The notes beneath the pieces are model-generated. The model was given only the letters and a program-made list of their open reading frames with translations. It had not been told where the DNA came from and ran no database searches. The translations under genes and the position numbers were made by a program. Shown piece by piece: positions 1 through 6,118 of a stretch of 8,374 nt of DNA. Source of the stretch: a bacterium (lineage in GTDB: Bacteria; Gemmatimonadota; Glassbacteria; GWA2-58-10); assembly GCA_021372515.1 (NCBI GenBank), contig JAJFUG010000020.1:1-8374 (forward strand). The letters run 5' to 3'. Position 1 is the first letter of the stretch. Each line of letters opens with the position of its first letter.

Positions 1-62
1 ACTGTCCGGCGGCGATTCGCGGCAGCGCCGCCGCTGCAACGCGGGAGCGGAATCGATGCTTT

Positions 63-91
63 GCGAACACTATAGTCAGAAATAGTGTCGC
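63..91. other. Inverted repeat (hairpin or operator)
   Basis: The arm at 63-73 (GCGAACACTAT) pairs with 82-91 (ATAGTGTCGC), giving ten pairs with one bulged A around an 8-base loop. No T-run follows on either strand, so it does not look like a terminator. The AT-rich inner part could be a protein-binding palindrome, or an RNA hairpin if transcribed. This is seen in the sequence; the role is unknown. Confidence 0.4.
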
Positions 92-126
92 GGTTGGGAC
101 GAGGCAAGCGGCCCCCGCTGGCTTTG

Positions 127-165
127 CTGCTTTGGCCGAAACCAAAGCAGAAAAGGGTCTTTCGG
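127..165 (+). other. Perfect hairpin with possible pseudoknot
   Basis: CTGCTTTGG (127-135) and CCAAAGCAG (142-150) form a perfect 9-pair stem. Its six-base loop CCGAAA (136-141) is itself complementary to TTTCGG at 160-165. The RNA could therefore form an H-type pseudoknot, probably using five of the six loop pairs so that one base spans the groove, or switch between two structures. It lies about 80 bases before the desaturase start. No T-run follows. It matches no riboswitch family that I recognise. Confidence 0.4.
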
Positions 166-245
166 CTTCTCACTGCAAGTTCCTAACCGGACATTGCTGG
201 CCGAGAGCTAAAGATGGGAAACAGGTGAGACTGCAATAACAATTC

Positions 246-1292
246 ATGCAGCAGGAGAATCGCATTTTGACTGATACGGCTAAACCCGGCGGTGACACAG
301 CGGGTCAGACTGATTACGGACAGCTCTCCAGGTTCCGTCAGCCGAGTCTTCGCAAAGCCATGTGGCAGCTTTCGAATACGTGCATCCCATACGTGGCGCT
401 GTGGCTGCTGATGGTGTTGATGCTGAAGCGGGGATATCCGTACTGGATCACGCTGGCATTGGCGGTTGTCGCGGCTGCATTCCTGGTCCGTATCTTTATT
501 TTCTTCCACGATTGCACACACGGCTCGTTTTTTTCTTCACAGCGCGCGAACAGAATTCTGGGGCGCATCCTGGGCCTGCTGACATTCACCCCGTTCCAGG
601 AATGGCGCTATCTGCACCTTTCGCACCATGCCACGGCCGGCGACCTTGACCGGCGCGGCAAAGGCGATGTCTGGACCATGACCGTAAGCGAGTACCGGGC
701 GGCGCCGCTTTACAAGCGGATGGGCTATCGCATCTTCCGCAACCCGCTTGTCATATTCGGCCTGGGACCGGCGCTGATATTCATCTTTTCGATGCGTTTC
801 TCTCACCGCGGGGCACGGAGGAAAGAGCGCCTCGATGTTCTGCTCACCAACCTCATCCTTGCGGCAGTCATAGCCCTGGCCAGCCTTCTAATAGGCCTGC
901 GGCCGTACCTGATGATCCAGTTGCCTGTCATTTTTGTGGCCGGAGTGATAGGAATCTGGCTTTTCTATGTCCAGCACCAGTTCGAGGGAGTTTACTGGGC
1001 CAGTCACGAGACCTGGGACCCGAAAAGGGCGGCCCTGGAGGGCAGCTCGTATTACAAGCTGCCCAGGATCTTGCAGTGGTTCACCGGCAACATCGGCCTG
1101 CACCATATCCACCACGATCAGCCGCGTATCCCGAATTACAACCTGCAACGGTGTTACGATGAGATTCCGGCGCTTCAGGAGGTCAAACCTCTCACCATAC
1201 TGAGAAGCCTGGAGTCGCCGAAGCTGAAGCTGTGGGATGAAAAACTGAATAAAATGGTGGGTTTCCGGGCGCTCAAGGCTCTCCCGCGCTAA
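246..1292 (+). CDS. Membrane fatty acid desaturase
   Basis: This is an integral membrane di-iron fatty acid desaturase, which introduces a double bond into membrane lipid acyl chains using oxygen and an electron donor. All three histidine boxes are present: HDCTH (His88, His92), HLSHH (His124, His127, His128) and HHIHH (residues 286-290). A further HQFE motif near residue 244 is common in bacterial acyl-lipid desaturases. Hydrophobic segments lie at about 48-60, 66-87, 167-182, 198-217 and 222-241. The length of 348 residues is normal. The ATG at 246 has no good ribosome site at normal spacing; a TTG at 267 preceded by AGGAG (253-257) is a credible alternative start, seven residues shorter. 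Regiospecificity cannot be read from the sequence, and no redox partner is adjacent. It is the only gene here with frequent ATA codons and clearly lower GC. Confidence 0.9.
   Translation: MQQENRILTDTAKPGGDTAGQTDYGQLSRFRQPSLRKAMWQLSNTCIPYVALWLLMVLMLKRGYPYWITLALAVVAAAFLVRIFIFFHDCTHGSFFSSQRANRILGRILGLLTFTPFQEWRYLHLSHHATAGDLDRRGKGDVWTMTVSEYRAAPLYKRMGYRIFRNPLVIFGLGPALIFIFSMRFSHRGARRKERLDVLLTNLILAAVIALASLLIGLRPYLMIQLPVIFVAGVIGIWLFYVQHQFEGVYWASHETWDPKRAALEGSSYYKLPRILQWFTGNIGLHHIHHDQPRIPNYNLQRCYDEIPALQEVKPLTILRSLESPKLKLWDEKLNKMVGFRALKALPR
253..257 (+). promoter_or_regulatory. Ribosome site for alternative TTG start
   Basis: AGGAG sits nine bases before an in-frame TTG at 267, inside the first codons of the desaturase frame. 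The upstream ATG at 246 has only AGGTGAG at 223-229, about 16 bases away, which is too far for normal use. The true start may therefore be 267. Comparison with close homologues would decide it. Confidence 0.4.
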
Positions 1293-1349
1293 AGCGGCCT
1301 GCTGCCGGATTTATCGAATGCGGCGGCACCTACGCGCAGGCGCGCGGAC

Positions 1350-1381
1350 AAAAAAGGGGCGGCCTCAAACGGTCACCCCTT
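1350..1381 (-). terminator. Intrinsic terminator of the GH13 gene
   Basis: Read on the minus strand, an AAGGGG arm (1376-1381) pairs with CCCCTT (1354-1359). The stem continues inward through a U-G pair, a G-C pair, one A/C mismatch and two C-G pairs to a six-base loop (1365-1370). A run of six T (1350-1355 on the complement) follows directly and overlaps the last pairs. It lies about 23 bases beyond the GH13 stop codon, in the gap between the convergent desaturase and GH13 genes. On the plus strand no comparable T-run follows, so it acts mainly on the minus strand. Confidence 0.75.
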
Positions 1382-1404
1382 CAATCTTGCTGCGCGACCG
1401 CTTT

Positions 1405-2706
1405 TCATCTTTCCCGCAGCAGCACCCAGAGCCCCGCGGGCGGCAGCATCCGGTCCAGGCTGGGCTTCTCCAGGCGCTCGCGCTTGACCCCTCCGGTGAC
1501 ATCCACCAGCGTGATGTCCCCCCGTCCGGGCAGGGCGAAATCGAGCACATTGGCCACCACGCGCTGGGGCGCGGACTGGTCGCGGTTCACCAACAGAATC
1601 GCGCTGGGTCCGTTCTGGTCGACCAGCTTGATCAGCGCGGCCACGTCGCCGCTGTCCGGGTTGAGGTCGAAACGGTAGGTCAGGTGCTCGAACCGCAGCA
1701 CGTCATGGCCCAGCTTGAACCCCAGCAACTCCTTGATGAACAGCCGCAGGTCAACCCCGGTATTTTCCCAGTCCTCGGGGCGGGTCCGGACCACGTGCAG
1801 CCGCTTGCGGAAACCGTACTCGAAGCCGACCGGGATCATGAACCCGGTGGAGAAAAAAGCCTCGAACGCGGTGCGCTGGCGGATGAGCGCCAGGTCGCCC
1901 TTGAGTTCCTGGTACAGGCGCTGGGTGTCGTGGGTCTCGGGGAAACTGATCGAGGGGGCCAGCTCGCGGGTGGCCTGGTACTGCTCCAGGGCCCAGTCGG
2001 CGCGCCAGTCCCACCATTTGCTGCTGTTGAAGATGTAGTCGAAGCCCGCCCCGGCCAGCTCCACGATCTGCGCCTCACGGCAGCCCAGGCTTTCGGCGAA
2101 GAACACCGCGTCCGGGAACCGCGCGCGGCTCTCGGCGATCAGTTCCTGCCAGAGTTCCACTGTCACCTTGTAGGCCGCGTCACAGCGGAACCCGTCGAAC
2201 CCCAGCTCCAGGTAATGCCTTGTCAGCTTGCACCACCAGAGCCAGAGTGCCTTGCGCTCGCTGCTGGCCGCGTTGTCGACCTCGGCCAGGTCGCGCCAGA
2301 CCACCTTCCTCTGCCCGTCCAGCACCGAGGGGTGACGGACCCGGCCCTTGTCGTCGTGCACGTACCAGGCCGGGTGCTGCGTGACCAGCGGGCTGTCCAC
2401 CGCGGTGTGGTTCACCAGCAGGTCGAGCATCACTTTGAGGCCCAGGCTGTGGGCCTGGTCCAGCATCTCACGCACGATCGTGTCGGACGGACGGCGCTCG
2501 CCCGGGTCGAGCAACAGCGGGTTGAGGGCGAAATAGTCACGTACGGAATACAGGCTGCCCGAGGCCCCCGGCTGCTGGATCGGGTTGAGGAAGACCCAGT
2601 TGAACCCCATCGAGGCGGCCCGCTCCAGGTGGCCGCGCCAGCCCGAGAACGGCCCGGCGAGCAACGGGAACAGGTTGTAGATCAGGGCTGGCTGGAATTT
2701 GTGCAT
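1405..2706 (-). CDS. GH13 alpha-amylase-family enzyme, GlgE-like
   Basis: This is a cytoplasmic GH13 (alpha-amylase clan) enzyme of 433 residues without a signal peptide. The four conserved regions are in order: DLLVNH (95-100), GFRCDAAYK (172-180) with nucleophile Asp176 and Arg174, FFAES (202-206) with acid/base Glu205, and FPETHD (255-260) with His259 and Asp260. All three catalytic carboxylates are present, so it should be active. The start at ATG 2706 is chosen because GGGGAG (2714-2719) lies seven bases before it; the frame stays open to a TTG at 2745, but that would put the ribosome site inside the gene. The barrel pattern recalls the catalytic half of GlgE maltosyltransferases, but those proteins are much longer (about 660 residues). 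The last ~90 residues resemble the usual beta-sandwich domain. The substrate is unknown. It follows the epimerase gene by 60 bases. Confidence 0.85.
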   Translation of the reverse strand: MHKFQPALIYNLFPLLAGPFSGWRGHLERAASMGFNWVFLNPIQQPGASGSLYSVRDYFALNPLLLDPGERRPSDTIVREMLDQAHSLGLKVMLDLLVNHTAVDSPLVTQHPAWYVHDDKGRVRHPSVLDGQRKVVWRDLAEVDNAASSERKALWLWWCKLTRHYLELGFDGFRCDAAYKVTVELWQELIAESRARFPDAVFFAESLGCREAQIVELAGAGFDYIFNSSKWWDWRADWALEQYQATRELAPSISFPETHDTQRLYQELKGDLALIRQRTAFEAFFSTGFMIPVGFEYGFRKRLHVVRTRPEDWENTGVDLRLFIKELLGFKLGHDVLRFEHLTYRFDLNPDSGDVAALIKLVDQNGPSAILLVNRDQSAPQRVVANVLDFALPGRGDITLVDVTGGVKRERLEKPSLDRMLPPAGLWVLLRER

Positions 2707-2720
2707 TTGAGTTCTCCCCG

Positions 2721-2738
2721 ACGGTGACCACTCACCGT
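2721..2738 (-). promoter_or_regulatory. Perfect hairpin abutting the GH13 ribosome site
   Basis: ACGGTGA (2721-2727) and TCACCGT (2732-2738) are perfect complements around a four-base loop. On the minus strand this stem ends one base before the GGGGAG ribosome site (2714-2719) of the GH13 gene. No T-run follows, so it is not a typical terminator. It could be an operator palindrome, an mRNA-stabilising hairpin between two cotranscribed genes, or a translational control element. Confidence 0.45.
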
Positions 2739-2766
2739 GTGACAACCGCCTGTTAAAGGCGCAACG

Positions 2767-3732
2767 TCAATCCAACGGCGGAAGGTCCACGCGGCCGTGG
2801 CGGATCAGCCAGGCCAGGGCTTCGCGCACGGCCTGAAGCGAGCTGTAGCGCGGGCTGTAGCCGAGCAGACGGCGGGCTTTCTCGATGCTCCCCACCGGGC
2901 AGTGACGGATATGCTCCCAGGTCTCCTCGGCCACGCTGTCGCTGACCGTGGCTTTCCACTCCGGCCAGCTCAGGCAGCGGATGTCGGCCTCACGGCCGAA
3001 CCAGCCAGCCACGGCCCGGCAGTAGCCGCGCAAGGTGAGCGCCGCGGGCGAGACCACGTTGAAGCTCTGGCTGATCGAGGCGGCCGGGTTGGCCAGGGCC
3101 AGCTCGAACGCCTGGGCCACGTCATCCGCATGCACGTGGTGCAGCGTGGCCAGCCCGGTGTCGGGCAGGCAGACAGGCTCGCCGCGGCCCAGGCGCTCGA
3201 ACACGCCCAGGTCGAGGTTGCCCGCCGGGTTGATCGGCGCCCAGCCCGGGCCCACGATATGCCCGGGGTGCAGGGCTGTGGCCGCCAGCCGCCCGCCGAG
3301 CGAGGCCTCGATCAGCATTTCCTCTATCCGGGCCTTATTCCGTCCGTACTCCTGGTCCGCCCGTCGCGGCTCGTTTTCAGTGGTCGGGGCCATCTCGGTG
3401 GGGCCGTAGACCCACATGGTCCCGCAGTACAGGTAGTGACGGGTCCGGCCCTCCAGGGCCTCAAGGAGCTGGGGCAGACTGTCCGGGTGGAACAGGATCA
3501 GGTCGATCACCGCATCCGCGTCCAGGGCGGCGATCTCGCGGCCGAAAGCGTGCTTGCCCTCGGCCTCATTCCGGTCGATCAGCACCCGTCGCACAGTCTC
3601 CCAGACCGGTGGTTTATGGTAAGGTTCGCGCCCGCCGCGGCTGACCGCGATCACCTCGTGGCCCGCCGCCGCCAGACGCGGCACGAGATATGTCCCGATA
3701 TGCCCCATCGCCCCGATCACGACTACTCGCAT
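2767..3732 (-). CDS. NAD(P)-dependent epimerase/dehydratase (extended SDR)
   Basis: This is a 321-residue extended short-chain dehydrogenase/reductase of the sugar-nucleotide epimerase/dehydratase type. The N-terminal Rossmann motif is GAMGHIG (Gly7, Gly10, Gly13). The catalytic pair is YxxxK at Tyr129 and Lys133, with Thr105 in the CGTMWVYG segment as the likely catalytic Ser/Thr. HPGHIVGPG (155-163) and HHVHADDVAQAF (198-209) are typical of the family. Ser31-Arg32 after the second beta strand, instead of an acidic residue, suggests NADP over NAD; this is inference. The ATG at 3732 is preceded by GGAGAG at good spacing. A sigma70-type promoter lies upstream and the GH13 gene follows, so the two may act in one carbohydrate pathway. 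The actual substrate cannot be told; a reductase role is also possible. Confidence 0.85.
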   Translation of the reverse strand: MRVVVIGAMGHIGTYLVPRLAAAGHEVIAVSRGGREPYHKPPVWETVRRVLIDRNEAEGKHAFGREIAALDADAVIDLILFHPDSLPQLLEALEGRTRHYLYCGTMWVYGPTEMAPTTENEPRRADQEYGRNKARIEEMLIEASLGGRLAATALHPGHIVGPGWAPINPAGNLDLGVFERLGRGEPVCLPDTGLATLHHVHADDVAQAFELALANPAASISQSFNVVSPAALTLRGYCRAVAGWFGREADIRCLSWPEWKATVSDSVAEETWEHIRHCPVGSIEKARRLLGYSPRYSSLQAVREALAWLIRHGRVDLPPLD

Positions 3733-3798
3733 GGATCTCTCCGGCTCGATTCAGGTTAATCAGTGCAAAAAACACGCAATTCAGCGCTCTTACCGTTT

Positions 3799-3827
3799 AG
3801 AATACGGATTTTCGGGCTTCCGGTCAA
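3799..3827 (-). promoter_or_regulatory. Sigma70-type promoter for epimerase-GH13 pair
   Basis: On the minus strand, TTGACC (3822-3827) is followed after exactly 17 bases by TATTCT (3799-3804). Transcription would begin near 3792 and leave a leader of about 60 bases before the epimerase ATG. It lies in the 104-base gap between the rhomboid and epimerase genes, overlapping the region just after the rhomboid stop. Confidence 0.6.
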
Positions 3828-3836
3828 CCGGGGAGC

Positions 3837-4529
3837 TCATTCCCAGCGGTAATCCGGGGTGAAACTGTGGTGTTTCTGGAACCAGCGGATAAGGAGCAGT
3901 CCGGTGACAAACCCGCCGATATGGGCGTGCCAGGCCACCCCGGCCTGGGCGGGCGCACCCAGGCCATTCAGTATCTGCAGCAGGAACCACACCCCCAGCA
4001 CGAATATCGCGGGCAGAGGGACCACCCGGATGAAAATGATGATTATGATCAGGGTGTAGACCCGCGCGAACGGGTGCAGCACGATATAGGCCCCCAGCAC
4101 TCCGGCCACCGCGCCGCTCGCCCCGATCATCGGCACGCTGGAGTGCGGGTCGGCGAGCACCTGGGTCGACGCCGCGATCAGCCCGCTCAGAAGGTAGAAC
4201 AGCACGAAGCGGAAATGCCCCATGCTGTCCTCGACATTGTTGCCGAAGATCCAGAGGTAAAGCATGTTCCCGCCCAGGTGCATCCAGCCGCCGTGCATGA
4301 ACATCGAGCTCAAAACCGTGCCCAGCGGATAGAAGCCCAGGTGGCCCGCCCCTCCGGTCAGGACAGCGCTCAGGCGGGAGGGCACCACGCCCCAGACATG
4401 CACGAACTGGTCGGCCGAGCCGGCGGGCAGGCTAAGCTGAAAGACAAACGCCAGCACGTTGAGCACGATCAGAAGCACCGTGACAATCGGCTTGGTCCGG
4501 GTCGGGACATCATCTTTGAACGGTATCAT
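3837..4529 (-). CDS. Rhomboid-family intramembrane serine protease
   Basis: This is a 230-residue rhomboid protease, a polytopic inner-membrane enzyme that cleaves transmembrane substrates. The catalytic serine is in GASG (Ser138) and the catalytic histidine is His203 in HAHIGGF. The oxyanion-side residues HxxxN are His84 and Asn88 in the HGGWMHLGGNM segment. Hydrophobic segments are visible at about 15-33, 69-95, 107-122, 135-152, 157-185 and 204-215, matching the six-helix core. The extended first loop (about 35-65) between helix 1 and the HxxxN helix is usual for the family. The start at 4529 has GGGGAA a few bases upstream. It lies only 26 bases after the histidine kinase stop, so it is almost surely cotranscribed with it. 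Substrates are unknown. Confidence 0.92.
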   Translation of the reverse strand: MIPFKDDVPTRTKPIVTVLLIVLNVLAFVFQLSLPAGSADQFVHVWGVVPSRLSAVLTGGAGHLGFYPLGTVLSSMFMHGGWMHLGGNMLYLWIFGNNVEDSMGHFRFVLFYLLSGLIAASTQVLADPHSSVPMIGASGAVAGVLGAYIVLHPFARVYTLIIIIIFIRVVPLPAIFVLGVWFLLQILNGLGAPAQAGVAWHAHIGGFVTGLLLIRWFQKHHSFTPDYRWE

Positions 4530-4555
4530 CCGGCGTTCCCCGCAGGTCAGTCCGG

Positions 4556-6004
4556 TTAACCCTCAGCAGCCGCGGCAGAGGGCAGGGTCAGGCGGAAAGT
4601 GCTGCCGCGTCCGGGTGCGCTTTCCACCTGGATCGAGCCGCCGTTCTCCTCCAGGGTCTTTTTCACGATCGCCAGCCCGAGGCCCAGGCCGGTGTCGCGC
4701 GTGGTGAAAAACGGCTGGAACACTTTCTCCACTGTGGCGCTGTCCATGCCGCTGCCGTTGTCGCTCACCTCGACCACGGTCTCGCCGGGAAGGCCGGGCC
4801 GCGAGGCCACCCGCACCCGGCCCACTCCGCCGGCCGGCAGGGCTTGCAGGGCGTTGGTCAGAAGGTTCAGCAGCACGCGGGCCAGCTGACCGCGGTCGGC
4901 GAACACCGTGCGCGCCTGCGGGTCCAGTTCCAGTTCCAGAGCCGCCCCGCGCTCGACGGCCAGGGGACGCACCAGGTCCAGCGCCCCGCCCGCCACGCTC
5001 TCCAGGTCGAGACTCTCTCGCTCGGGATGGGCCGGGCGGGCGTACTCCAGGAAATTGTTCAGGATCAGCTTGAGGCTCGCCACCTCGGACATCACGCGCT
5101 CGATGTAGCCGCGGGCCTCGCTGCCGGGCGCAGCCTCATCCCGGGCCAAGGCGGCGAACATCTCGATCCCGCTCATGGGGTTGCGTATCTCGTGCGCCAC
5201 CGAGGCCACCATCAGGCGTTGGCTTTCCTCGCGCTCGTTGAGGCCCTGGCGCATCCGGTTGAACGCCGCGGCCAGGGCGCCGATCTCGCGCGGGGCCCGT
5301 CGCTGGACCTCCACCGCGCGGTCCAGACGGCCCTGGCCGATCCGCTCGGCCGCCTCCACCAGTCGCTGCACCGGGCGGCTCACGCTGCGCGCCAGAAAGA
5401 ACCCGGCCGCGACTGTCAGGGCCGCGCCCAACAGCACGAACAGGATCACCCAACGCCCCAGCCCAGCCACCAGCTCCAGGTAGTCCGCCCCGGCATCCGC
5501 CGCCACCACCGCCACGGCCGCGCTGTCCCGCCCGGTCACCACGGCGAACCCGCTCTTGTACCACTGGCCGTCATCGCCCCGGAACAGCACGCTGGCGCTG
5601 GGATGGCCGGCCAGGGTGGCCTCCACCTCGGGCCGCTGGTACTGAAGGCGGGCCAGGGGCGTGCCGATGGGCAGGCCCGGCTCGGTGTCGAGCAGGCTGC
5701 GGAACTGGAGGTCGAACACCAGCAGACGCCTCAGGCCGGCCGCCTGGCGCATCCGCTCCAACTGCGCCCGGTAGCTCTGCCAGGAGCGGAACTCCTCATC
5801 CCCGGGACGGAAACTGGCTAACAGCTCCGGTTCGAACCGCGTGGCCACGGCCCCGGCCACCGCCACCAGGCCCTTGCCCAGCTCGCGGTCCAGGCTCCGG
5901 CGGGCTGTTTCGTAGTAAAAAAGTCCGCTCAGCGCCAGCACGGGCACCACAAAAGCCACGTACGCGACGATCAGCCGGGTGCGAAGACGGGGGCCGCGGG
6001 ACAA
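4556..6004 (-). CDS. Membrane sensor histidine kinase
   Basis: This is a two-component sensor kinase of 482 residues from the chosen start. Order: short cytoplasmic tail, transmembrane helix 1 (about 11-31), periplasmic domain (about 32-183) resembling a Cache-type sensor, helix 2 (about 185-206), HAMP linker (about 206-259), HisKA phosphoacceptor HEIRNP with His271, then the HATPase domain with N-box Asn380 and Asn384, DNGSG (415-419) and GLGLGLA (439-445). All catalytic motifs are intact. The frame is open to a GTG at 6109 that has no ribosome site, while a TTG at 6004 has GGAGGTG six bases before it and begins directly ahead of the charged tail and first helix, so I prefer 6004. HEIRNP is shared with NtrB and ZraS-like kinases. 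No response regulator is adjacent. It sits between a metal exporter and a rhomboid protease; the stimulus is unknown. Confidence 0.9.
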   Translation of the reverse strand: MSRGPRLRTRLIVAYVAFVVPVLALSGLFYYETARRSLDRELGKGLVAVAGAVATRFEPELLASFRPGDEEFRSWQSYRAQLERMRQAAGLRRLLVFDLQFRSLLDTEPGLPIGTPLARLQYQRPEVEATLAGHPSASVLFRGDDGQWYKSGFAVVTGRDSAAVAVVAADAGADYLELVAGLGRWVILFVLLGAALTVAAGFFLARSVSRPVQRLVEAAERIGQGRLDRAVEVQRRAPREIGALAAAFNRMRQGLNEREESQRLMVASVAHEIRNPMSGIEMFAALARDEAAPGSEARGYIERVMSEVASLKLILNNFLEYARPAHPERESLDLESVAGGALDLVRPLAVERGAALELELDPQARTVFADRGQLARVLLNLLTNALQALPAGGVGRVRVASRPGLPGETVVEVSDNGSGMDSATVEKVFQPFFTTRDTGLGLGLAIVKKTLEENGGSIQVESAPGRGSTFRLTLPSAAAAEG

Positions 6005-6010
6005 CGGATC

Positions 6011-6017
6011 CACCTCC
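6011..6017 (-). promoter_or_regulatory. Strong ribosome site selecting a TTG start for the kinase
   Basis: GGAGGTG on the minus strand lies six bases before TTG at 6002-6004. It is among the best Shine-Dalgarno matches in the window. It lies inside the longer frame that begins at GTG 6109, and that frame adds 35 residues without kinase-like character. Confidence 0.6.
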
Positions 6018-6075
6018 CGGTTACGGGGACAGCCTTGCGTGAAGGGATACAGTCCGCTGCGGAATATTACACGCC

Positions 6076-6114
6076 CGGCCCCGCCGCGGCAAGGAATCAG
6101 CCGCGCCACGGCCG
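6076..6114 (-). other. Imperfect GC-rich hairpin after the exporter stop
   Basis: Arms of 15 bases (6076-6090 and 6100-6114) match with three mismatches around a nine-base loop. It lies within the 114-base gap between the exporter stop and the preferred kinase start. No T-run follows, so at most it slows or partly ends transcription, or protects the upstream message. Confidence 0.3.
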
Positions 6115-6118
6115 CGTC

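Larger units (their letters stand above)
1..245. other. Non-coding leader region rich in inverted repeats
   Basis: No convincing gene lies in this stretch. It holds three separate inverted repeats: a GC-only stem 7-14 with 26-33, an AT-richer stem 63-73 with 82-91, and a 9-base perfect stem 127-135 with 142-150. Positions 22-27 and 32-37 give an alternative stem competing with the first. I found no good sigma70-type promoter; TATAGT at 71-76 looks like a -10 box but has no matching -35 at the usual distance. The left part may be the end of an upstream transcription unit, and the remainder the promoter and 5' leader of the desaturase. Confidence 0.5.

Noticed and set aside
71-76. TATAGT as a -10 box
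   Set aside because: No -35-like sequence 15-19 bases upstream, and it falls inside an inverted repeat that explains it better.
1295-1307. Small CGGC/GCCG hairpin after the desaturase stop
   Set aside because: Only four pairs and no real T-run, so it is not supported as a terminator.
1318-2727. Plus-strand open frame of 469 codons opposite the GH13 gene
   Set aside because: It is the antisense of a gene with complete GH13 motifs; its product is rich in Gln, Arg, Val and His with no domain pattern. High third-position GC keeps the opposite strand free of stops.
2797-3759. Plus-strand open frame of 320 codons opposite the epimerase
   Set aside because: Antisense of a clear SDR gene, with low-complexity composition and no ribosome site or motif.
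3733-3790. Possible terminator of the rhomboid gene, a T-run near 3764-3769 on the minus strand
   Set aside because: The stem before the T-run has only about four pairs including a G-U, too weak to call; it also lies downstream of the epimerase promoter.
4844-5821. Plus-strand open frame of 325 codons opposite the histidine kinase
   Set aside because: Antisense of intact kinase motifs; the product is Gln/His/Arg/Ala-rich without domains.
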